Shown piece by piece: positions 56,351-64,000 of a stretch of 64,000 bases of DNA. Numbering within the stretch: position 1 is the stretch's first letter; every line of letters starts with the position of its first letter. The notes beneath the pieces are model-generated. The model had not been told where the DNA came from and ran no database searches. It saw nothing but the letters and a program-made list of their open reading frames with translations. Both the position numbers and the translations under genes were made by a program. Source of the stretch: Adiantum capillus-veneris (Eukaryota; Streptophyta; Polypodiopsida; Polypodiales; Pteridaceae). The DNA lies in assembly GCA_014529385.2 (NCBI GenBank), contig CM043958.1:87894525-87958524 (forward strand), written 5' to 3'.

Positions 56351-56695
56351 TGAAGTAGAAGATTTAAACCTTCCTACCTGTAACTAATTCCATTGTAAGG
56401 TCTGAATCAGGGTGTTCAAGCAAAATGAGATTTTTGATGCACCAAGGAGATATGGAAGAACATTGCTCGGTTGATTATGGTTCCCGTTGAGCTTGCTCGT
56501 AGCTCAATAATGGTTAAGCCAAAGACAAGCCCCAAGAGACTCCATTATTAAGACTATAGTTTCCAACGCTGTATCTCAAACTAATTCCTTCTCAACCAAC
56601 ATAATAACCTGTCCCACTTACCCTATTGCAATGAACATGTCCAACCTTTTATGGAAAACTTAATGACCTCTCTTCTTAAGTAAGAAAAGAGAAAC

Positions 56696-56712
56696 CAATA
56701 GCTCTGATACCG
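56696..56712 (-). other. Primer binding site, tRNA-Met type
   Basis: Minus strand CGGTATCAGAGCTATTG, close to the standard TGGTATCAGAGC, directly after the LTR end at 56714. Confidence 0.7.
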
Positions 56713-56713
56713 T

Positions 56714-58172
56714 TGTAATGAAAATGGCCTATGAACTTTACGAATAGCACAATTAAGAGAATTAGAGAGCATTTTTGTGAGACTACTTTGAGAACATAGA
56801 CGGTAAACTTAACTAGCGGTAGCAACATAACCATATATTTAATTAACTTGACATGAACAAAAATTTTGCAAGAGAGAGAGTTTAGGGAGCTTGACAAGAA
56901 TTGAGGACCGGATTTATGTGGAGACCGTCCCCCCTCCAATAGGATTTTGTATCATAGATTCTCCCATCAAGAGAGACTTGGTACAATACAGTCTTTGTGG
57001 TCCTTGAGACCTAGGTGATGCAATGAACATGGAAAGCTTCGTGCAACACGTGCATATCATATAAACTTGTAAAATAATTAACCATCCCCGGCCTTAGTCC
57101 CAAAGGCCTTAAACACCTTCAAAGGTGGAGAGAGCTAGCGGAGAATGAGGGTAGGGAACAAGAAGAAGAAGTGACATACAAGAAAGGGATACTTCCTAAC
57201 CTATCATTGCTTTTCTTTCATAGCATAATATTGATGAAGAAGATGGAAAGCTTAAGCATTGGAACATGGCTCTTGATTGGATTTGCATTCCATAGCCAAG
57301 AGTGTTGGTGTAGGCTCTCAACTTCTCAACAAGCTTGGAGAAGGAGATGGAGCTATTGCATTTTGCACCCACCCCCCTTATAGCTCATGCTAGAAAATGA
57401 TTGGACCCCTACAAGCCTAGACAATCACATGTAGGGTGCATATAAAGCAACCATGCTAGCCTTGGGACAAGTGTCCCCCTTTCCCCTTCGAGAGAGAGGA
57501 CTTGATAAATGCATAATCAATTAAATAAATTAGCTAAATTATCATTGGACCCCTTGAGAGGCCAACCAATAAGCTTTAGGCACACCATGAGGGCAACATG
57601 AAGAGGAACTTGACAAGTGTTCTAGCTAATTCTTTAGACCAAGCTTGCCTGGTGTGAGGGTGTGTGTGTTCTCTCCCATGCTCCTACAATGAGGGCTCGC
57701 CCCCCCTTGAGTAGGGATCATGTTTGACTTTTAGAGCTCCTCAAGCCCCTCAAGCACCTTAGTCATGGAGCACGTTAGCACCTTAGTCATTAAGCACCTC
57801 AAGCACCTTAGTCAACAAAGATGAAAAGCATCTCAAGCACCTTAGTCAGCAAGCACAATAAGCACCTCAATCTTGGGATGGGTTCCCACCTTAAGGACAG
57901 CCCTAGCTTGCCTAAGGTCAAATTTATTTTAACACTAACCTTTGGAGGTCTTTAATGAAGCTAACCATAAGTTCTTTAAGATTCATTAGCTAGCCTTGCT
58001 CTTTGATAGAACATCTCTCATTTGGACCCCTTTAACCTTGGCCCCGTGTTGAGATAGATCCATAAGCACATGTCTATATTCTTACCCTTGTTCTCATTTG
58101 TTCTCCCACATTAAATGATCAGTTTAATATGAGAAAATCATTTGGGCTGATTAGATATTAGATTTTATGACA
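56714..58172 (-). repeat. LTR flanked by PBS on one side and PPT on the other
   Basis: Minus strand TGTCATAAAATC to ATTACA, about 1,459 bp, with short inverted ends. A purine tract (minus GATTTCAAGAGAGAGAGGA, 58173-58191) precedes it and the tRNA-Met-type primer site follows it. It therefore serves as the 3' LTR of G2 and the 5' LTR of G1. A CACCTTAGTCA-type short tandem repeat lies at about 57735-57880. Confidence 0.6.
57735..57880. repeat. Short tandem repeat in LTR
   Basis: AGCACCTTAGTCA and AAGCACCTCAAGCACC units repeat imperfectly. Confidence 0.8.
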
Positions 58173-58675
58173 TCCTCTCTCTCTTGAAATCATAGTCATC
58201 CTCAACTATGAGGTAGAAGAGATAAAGCCTTAGTCATTAGTTGATGTTTCTTAGTAGGTAGAGGATCCCTTTTTATGCTATGACATCATTCCAAGATAGA
58301 TGACAGTCCATTTGGGTCTTGGGAGACTTAGCTATCGCAAGCATGCCTACACTTGAGTCCATTTCATTCTCCCGTAGTAGAGTGACAAGTTCTACTTTGT
58401 GTTTGAGAGACGTCGTCATCACAAATATGATTCTAAGCATGTCTACTACTTAAATTTGTGGACAATAAAAAGATAATTAGTCTTATACGACAAAAAAATT
58501 GGTCATTCAAAAGAAGCATGTACATTTGCTTAATCTAATGTAGCATTGTAAGCATTGGCAAGGTTCATACTATCCTTAAGTTGTATTCCTTGCATCCATC
58601 TAGCATCTTCAAAACTTCTTGGTCTTTGATTCTTGGAGGATCTTCAATAGTTGGTTCTCTAGGTGGCTCTCCTTT
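58173..58675 (-). other. 3' untranslated region of G2
   Basis: Contains the purine tract at 58173-58191; otherwise non-coding. Confidence 0.5.
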
Positions 58676-59643
58676 TTAGGGCTTAAGTAGGCTCACATGA
58701 AAAGAATTGTGTATGAGCCAATGGTTGGGAAACTTGAGTTGATAATCAATGTCATTGGTTGGATTCAAGATTTGAAAAGGACCATAGTATCTTTTTGCTA
58801 GTTTAGCATAATTATTTTGATGGCCTATAGGATTTTTGCCCGTTGTTTGCCTTAATTGAGCCTTGGGAAACTTAAGTAAGACCCAATCATTTTCTTTGAA
58901 CATTAAGGTCCTTTTGTGCTTATCAGCAACAATGTTTTGTCTTTGTTGAGAGATGGATATAGCCTCCTTCATCTTTTGGAAATACTCTTGTTGGTCATGA
59001 CTATACTTATCAGCAACAAAGATCTTCCCATGTACTTTAAGTAGCAAGGGACTCTTAGGTCTTCCCTCTATGATCTCAAAAGGTGCTTTTCCCGTAGTAG
59101 TATGGATAGCATTATTGTGCGCATACTCTAGAAGGGGTAAGTATCTCTCCCATTGTGAGCATTGATCTACTTCTATACCATCAATCTTTAGTAGAACGAG
59201 AATTGTAAGATTGACTATCTCACTTTGGCCATCCGTTTCTGGGTGATAGGCCAAAGAGAAATTCAATCTTGTACCTAGATTTTCAAAGAGACCTTTCCAA
59301 ACATTACTGGTCATTCTAGGATCTCTATCTGACACAATGGATGTTGATAATCCATGGTGCTTGAAAATCTGTGATATGAAGAGAGTTGCCATTTGGTGTG
59401 CCTAAATAGTCTTTTGATAGGAATAAAGTGTGCTTGCTTGTTGACCCTGTTGACTATTGTGCATATTCCCGTATTCCCATGGATAGACTTAGGTAATCCA
59501 AAGATAAAATACATGGATATACTCTCCCATGGACAATTAGAGATTTTCAATGGTTGGAGTAATCCAGGTTGCTTCCCTCTATCATACTTGGTCTTTTGGC
59601 ATACCACACATTTTGAAACATACTCTTGTATGTCTACTTTCAT
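58676..59643 (-). pseudogene. Integrase of G2
   Basis: Read leftward: finger remnant YVSKCVVCQKTKYDRG, a core with the first Asp block altered (SMYFIFGLPKS, where SMDFI is expected), VSDRDPRMTSNVWKGLF, HPETDGQSEIVN, LLEYAHNNAIHTTTGKAPFEI, and the C-terminal GPFQILNPTND and FHVSLLKP. A frameshift separates the two overlapping frames near 59350. The presumed first catalytic Asp is Tyr. No chromodomain is clear after the stop. Confidence 0.75.
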
Positions 59644-60950
59644 GGTACGCCAATAGAAGTACGTCTCTATTCCTCAAAGAGTAGGTTGAATGCCTCTATG
59701 CCCTGTATAGAGAGGAGCACGGGATTCATACATGAATTTTGCATGAAGGGAGTGCGTAACACATAGCTTATTTCCATGGAGAAGATAACCATCCTGCAAG
59801 GTAAATGGTTCTTCTTCTTTCCCAAAGCAAGGGCTGACATGATACCTTTAAAGGCAGGTGTAGTAGCATACTCGTATATCATAGAAGATAGATCATTGTG
59901 AGTTGCTATAGACATCACATTAACTCTTGGTCGTCATAAAAGTGCATTGGCCACTTGATTATGCTTACCAGTCTGTGAGCAATATGAAAATAAAATTACA
60001 AAAAAAAAAATGCCCACCTCATTTGTTTTTTGGTAAGCTTGGTTTGCGTCATGAAGTACTTGAGACTTTGGTGGTCTATTCACAAAATAAATGGAGTCCG
60101 CAATAGATAGTGCTTCCATGTGTCTAGGGTATATAGATTAGCGAAAAGCTCTTTTTCATATATTCCCAAGGCTCGTTCATCGGCATTGATCCTTCAGCTC
60201 TCATATGCTATGTCATGCCCTTCTTACATCAAGACTGATCAAAGGCAATCACCACAAGCATCACATTGGACCTCAAATGGCTTCAAGAGATCCAAAAGCA
60301 TAAGGATTGGTTGGGAGTAAGATTCTCTTTGAGCTTGTCAAAAGCATTTTTGTCTTTAGCAGTCCGTGAGTACTTAACATTTTTCTTTGTTAAGTAATGG
60401 TCCTGCTATTTGAAAGAATTTTGCTATGAGGAGTCTATAGTATGCACACATACCAATAAAGCTTTGTAGTTCATGTAGAATCCTTGGATTAGGCCATGCT
60501 TTTATTACCTCCAACTTTGATGGATCCATACGGATACCATCTTGAGAGATAATATGACCTAAGTATTGAATCTCTTGAAGAAAAAATTCGCTTTTCTTTT
60601 GATTGATAAAAAGCTTATTCTCCCTCAAAGCTTGAAAAATTACCTGGAGCTGTTTCTTGTGCTCCTCCAAGGACTTGGAGTAGATGATGATATCATCAAA
60701 GACACTCCATTGAATTTGCAATACGGTCTAAATATTTTCTGCATTAGACAATTGAATGTGGCCGGTGCATTAGTCAAGCCAAAAGGCATGACTAGATATT
60801 CATAGAGACCAAACGTTGTACGGAACATGGTCTTTAGGATATCTTCATTCACTATCCTTATTTGATGATAGCCACTTTCAAGGTCAATCCTACTGAAGTA
60901 GGTCAAACCTTGTAGCTTATCAAATAGATCTTCTACCCACGGTACGAGAA
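59644..60950 (-). pseudogene. RT and RNase H of G2
   Basis: Minus strand: [37 protein letters not shown] (in pieces), then in another frame [15 protein letters not shown] with F-D-D intact, and LGHIISQDGIRMDPSK. RNase H follows leftward in fragments (KHNQVANALL near 59940, MMSIATHNDLSSM near 59910). A frameshift lies in the RT near 60700. Confidence 0.75.
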
Positions 60951-61080
60951 ATCTATTTTTGATAGTGATATGGTTTAGCAGTCAATAATCCACACAAATG
61001 CGATATATTACCATATTTCTCTAGCACTAAAAGGACTAGAAAACAAAAGGGAGAGGAACTAGGCCTCATCATACCTTTGT

Positions 61081-61329
61081 CTACCATTCTTGTACTTGCC
61101 TCATGGTCTCCTCTTGTTGAGCTTGGGAAACTTGATAAGGAGGCTTGTTAGGCGGCGAGCTTCTTGGTAGGAGCTCAATTTGACGGTCATCATCCCGTGT
61201 TTTTGGAGGGTCCCCATGTTTGCTAATTATCTTGCTATTAGGTTGCATCAAGCTATGGGCAACCCTGTTGTGCAAGCTGGAGTTACCCACCAGCAACTTC
61301 TTGCTTATTTGATTTCCCTTCCTCTCCAA
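61081..61329 (-). pseudogene. Protease-RT linker of G2
   Basis: DDRQIELLPRSSPPNKPPYQ and SQAQQEETMRQVQEW are the standard entry to Gypsy RT. The junction with the inverted gag fragment lies near 61330. Confidence 0.65.
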
Positions 61330-61334
61330 GTGGA

Positions 61335-61840
61335 GAGAGAGCTTAGGAGGCCTTTTGATGAGATTACCAAAAGAAGACTCTCTCCCATAAGAGAGGAGAA
61401 ATCCAAACAGCGAGAAAGAAGAAAATCCCTAAGTTTCTCTTAAGATGGGGCTCCACAAAGGTGGCGGTCTAGGAGAGGTCTAGACGGTCACCAACTCCTC
61501 TCAAGAGGAAATGTTCAACCCATTGTCCTTCTCCTTGTCACTCCAAAAGGAAAGAGATGAAACAAAGGAAGAAGAAGGCAAGAAGGAGGTTATCCCCTTC
61601 TCCTTCTTCTTCACCTTCCTTCTCTTTTGATAAAAGCAATAGCTATTCTCATAGAGAATACAAGAGGAGAGGATCACAAATCTTACCCTACATGGTGAAG
61701 GTCCCAAAAGCTCAAGAAGTTCAAAGAGGGAGGAAAGAGTATCTCTTTTCTCACCTATGATGGCACCTTTGGTGCTACCAACAAAGTATTTTCTTCATCC
61801 AAAAATTTGATGCGGCCTTTGAAGATGAAAGATGGATAGC
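61335..61840 (+). pseudogene. gag: Gypsy gag fragment on plus strand
   Basis: Arg/Ser-rich sequence (RRRLSPSPSSSPSFSFDKSN near 61590), then LPYMVKVPKAQEVQRGRKEY, then in another frame FLTYDGTFGATNKVF, resembling the start of the gag domain in tRNA-Met-primed Gypsy elements. It is oriented head-to-head with the minus-strand pol of G2. Confidence 0.55.
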
Positions 61841-61844
61841 GCTT

Positions 61845-62400
61845 TGTCTATCACTATACAAGACATAGTTGTCTTATTTGAATCCAAACTCTTCTAAGAA
61901 TCTATGAAGCCACATAATTTCTTTGCTTACCTCTGTCATTGCTACATACTCTGCTTCCATGATAGAAAGTGAGACCACTTTCTATAGCTTTGAAGCCCAG
62001 CTTACTATTGTACCTCCAAACTTGAATACATAGCCAATACTGCTCCTTCAAGTATCTTTGTCACCTGCCATATCTACATCAACATACCCTTCCAAAAAAA
62101 TATCAATTCCTCCAAAATGCAAAGCATTTTTTGTTGTACCTTTCACATACCTAAGTATCGACTTCACAGCTTGCCAATGCTCTTTACCTGGGTTGTCCAT
62201 GAACCTAATCACAACTCCTACTACATTTGCAATATCGGCCTTGTCTAGAGCATAGCATACATTAGAGAACCAATTACTCCAGCATATGGAACTTTAGACA
62301 TATAGGCTATCTCCTCTTGTGTCTTTGGACACATATCCTTAATTAGTTTAAAGTGACTAGCCAAAGGTGTAGAAACCAATTTTGTATCTTGCATAGCAAA
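61845..62400 (-). pseudogene. Copia RNase H
   Basis: Minus strand: EGYVDVDMAGDKDT, RSSIGYVFKFGGTIVSW, SLSIMEAEYVAMTEVSKEIM, typical of the Copia RNase H tail. It lies in a broken frame. Confidence 0.7.
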
Positions 62401-62405
62401 CCTTT

Positions 62406-63080
62406 CTAGTATCTTCTTGATATAATCCTCCTGAGATAGCTTTCTTGTCTTCTTCGTCCTGTCCCTTGATATTTCATACCAAGTATCCTCTTTGCAGCAC
62501 CTAAATCTTTCATCGAAAAAGATTTAGACAACTCCTCTTTTAGGTCTTTGATGTCGGGCATGTTAGCACTTACAATCAGCATGTCATAAACATACAACAT
62601 TAGGATAATGAACTTCCCATCTCCCAAATTATTTGTGTAGATGCTACGATTTGAGTTGCATCTTTTGAATCCATGATCCAACATCCATCGATCAAACTTC
62701 AAATACTACTATCTTGATGCTTTCTTTAAACCATACAAGATTTTCTTCAATCTGCAAACCATTTTTTCCTTACGTTTTACTTCATACCCCTTTGGTTGAA
62801 GCATGTAAATTTCCTTCTCTAAGTCACCATGAGGGAATGTCGTATTTATGTCCATTTGCTCAAGATTTAAATCATGAGCAGCCACAAGGCTTAAGACAAG
62901 ACTAGTTGAGTTTCTTTTTACAATAGGAGAAAATATTTCATTGAAGTCAATATCTTTCTTTTGAGAAAACCCTTTTACCACAAGCCTGAACTTGTACCTT
63001 TTCTTCCCACCTTCTTCTTCCTTTAGCTTATACACCCATTTGTTTTGCAGTGTCCGCTTACCTTTACGAAACTCAACCAA
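62406..63080 (-). pseudogene. Copia reverse transcriptase
   Basis: Minus strand: LQNKWVYKLKEEEGGKKRYK, RLVVKGFSQKKDIDFNEIFS, MDINTTFPHGDLEKEIYM, then in the next frame LDHGFKRCNSNRSIYT and the catalytic block LYVYDMLIVS. The family has YVDDM, so the first catalytic Asp is Tyr. A stop or shift lies between the two frames near 62705. Confidence 0.82.
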
Positions 63081-63304
63081 CTCCCATGTTTTGGTTGTGA
63101 TATAATGAGTCCATCTCCACTTGCATGCTCTTCATCCATTCTTTTTTGGATTTGTGATGCATAGCTTCTTCCTGATTCTAGCTCTCTAGAATCTGACATC
63201 AAGCGATGGTTGAAGGAAGGAACAAACTTTTTTGGAGGTCTACTTGCTCTTGTAGATCTTTGAGGAATAGGTTGAGGCTCCTCATTTGGTTCACGTTGTT
63301 GCAC
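63081..63304 (-). pseudogene. Copia integrase-RT linker
   Basis: QPIPQRSTRASRPPKKFVPS is a typical linker just before Copia RT. It directly follows the pre-integrase segment, so the integrase core has been deleted. Confidence 0.7.
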
Positions 63305-63437
63305 TTTGTCACCGTTTGCACTCCTTCATTCTTCATTGTCCTCAAGCTCCATGTACTCATCACCTGTATATTTTGTTTGTTTTTTTTCCAAGTAATCTTT
63401 GTACATATTTTGTGCGTTGAAAATTACATCCCTACTC

Positions 63438-63683
63438 CTATTTTTGAAAATTTACCTTCTTTTGTTTACTGTATACACAATCTTCACAGAACTCTAAGTC
63501 CACTTCTTTCAAACCTGGTAGAAGCTTCTTTGATTGGAGGATTTGCATTCCTTTGGCACTTATATGCCCAAGCCAGTAGTGCCATACCGCACTATCGACT
63601 TCTATAGCTATTGCATAAGTTGAAGATTCTGTGTTGGCAGTACACAAGTAAAGTGCATGTACCAACCTTTGTTGGACCTTCAT
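63438..63683 (-). pseudogene. Copia pre-integrase (GAG-pre) domain
   Basis: AVWHYWLGHISAKGMQILQS and CEDCVYSKQKKV form the His-Cys finger at the integrase start. Confidence 0.78.
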
Positions 63684-63782
63684 TGTCCAATTGTCCTGTA
63701 GAGATTAAGTTCTTGCAAATTGAAGGGACATGCCTAACATATTTACGCTTCCATTCATTTTTGCTAGCAATTTTGACACAAA

Positions 63783-63977
63783 CTAGGTACCTTTACCAAC
63801 AATTTCACAAGCTTCATCATCTCCTAAGTATACATACCAAAAATTACCTTCGGTGTAATCTTGGGAATTCTGCTTGTGTGGTGTCACATGGAATGAATCC
63901 CTGGAATCTACTATCCAGGAGTTAGACACAATGTGTAATGAGAGAATTAGACCATCTTGCTCTACTTTATCTACCAC
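63783..63977 (-). pseudogene. Copia protease
   Basis: SNSWIVDSRDSFHVTPHK is the active-site region; D-S-G has become D-S-R. GNFWYVYLGDDEACEIVGKG follows. Confidence 0.75.
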
Positions 63978-64000
63978 ATTGGCCTCCGATGTTGGCTTGT

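Larger units (their letters stand above)
52880..56713 (-). mobile_element. Minus-strand Gypsy remnant G1 (rearranged)
   Basis: Reading leftward: a tRNA-Met-type primer site (56696-56712), a decayed protease, RT split by a solo LTR, RNase H, and the integrase H2C2 finger. Gag is not recognisable. The left end is scrambled by a 252-bp direct duplication around a plus-strand protease fragment. Many stops are present. Confidence 0.7.
61845..64000 (-). mobile_element. Minus-strand Copia remnant (truncated by window edge)
   Basis: Protease, pre-integrase, RT and RNase H segments occur in Copia order on the minus strand, with the integrase core missing. Stops, shifts and lost catalytic residues show it is dead. 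Confidence 0.8.

Noticed and set aside
1-64000. tRNA or rRNA genes
   Set aside because: None seen; the tRNA-like stretches are primer binding sites only.

Overview
The window is a dense, nested block of plant transposable elements; I see no intact host gene. It suggests a land plant with a large, repeat-rich genome. The evidence is Ty3/Gypsy elements of the Athila/Tat type primed by a tRNA-Asp-like site, Gypsy remnants with tRNA-Met-type primer sites, Ty1/Copia debris, and degraded DNA-transposon genes. The DDE-like gene and the NIF/FCP1-like gene resemble ones I associate with non-flowering plants, but that is only an impression and the species cannot be named from this sequence.

Layout. 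(1) 1-~3695: 3' end of element C, with a retropepsin-like/WxPK reading frame, a small acidic ORF, a polypurine tract and a 3' LTR. (2) ~3700-6335: a degraded DDE-transposase-like gene and a degenerate tandem repeat. (3) 6336-46863: element A, a Gypsy element with 921-bp LTRs and a perfect TAGGT target duplication. Its RNase H region was split by (4) 15431-37522: element B, a related Gypsy element with 932-bp LTRs. Element B's protease was in turn split by (5) 22240-27714: a terminal-inverted-repeat insertion that carries a 324-bp tandem array of near-perfect foldbacks. LTR divergence by eye (about 6% in A, 3% in B) agrees with this order of insertion. (6) 46864-52860: the rest of the host repeat and a minus-strand degraded gene region ending in an NIF/FCP1-like domain. 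(7) 52880-61840: two minus-strand Gypsy remnants around one shared LTR, with a solo LTR inside one of them. (8) 61845-64000: a minus-strand Copia remnant that runs off the window.

The noteworthy biology is in A and B. Each has the order LTR, tRNA-Asp-type primer site, leader, gag, protease, (RT, RNase H), integrase. The integrase then continues into a C-terminal extension holding a second retropepsin-like domain and a series of W-x-P-K motifs. After this come an internal purine tract, a TATA-like box, a putative intron, and a long modular ORF-X (globular N domain, proline-rich linker, coiled coil, C domain), then the true polypurine tract and the 3' LTR. Element C shares the extension and internal purine tract/TATA arrangement but carries an unrelated small acidic ORF in the ORF-X position.

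Both A and B carry repeated palindromes centred on CGCG in the LTR, the 5' leader and the putative ORF-X intron. The arms are unrelated between the two elements, yet the positions match: 580.5 nt into the LTR in both, and exactly 442 nt between the first two leader palindromes in both. This positionally fixed, sequence-divergent signal is the best candidate for an undescribed cis-acting system.

All coding regions carry stops or frameshifts. B lacks RT, RNase H and half of the integrase, so it would depend on another element. All comparisons were made by reading the sequence; no database search was possible.
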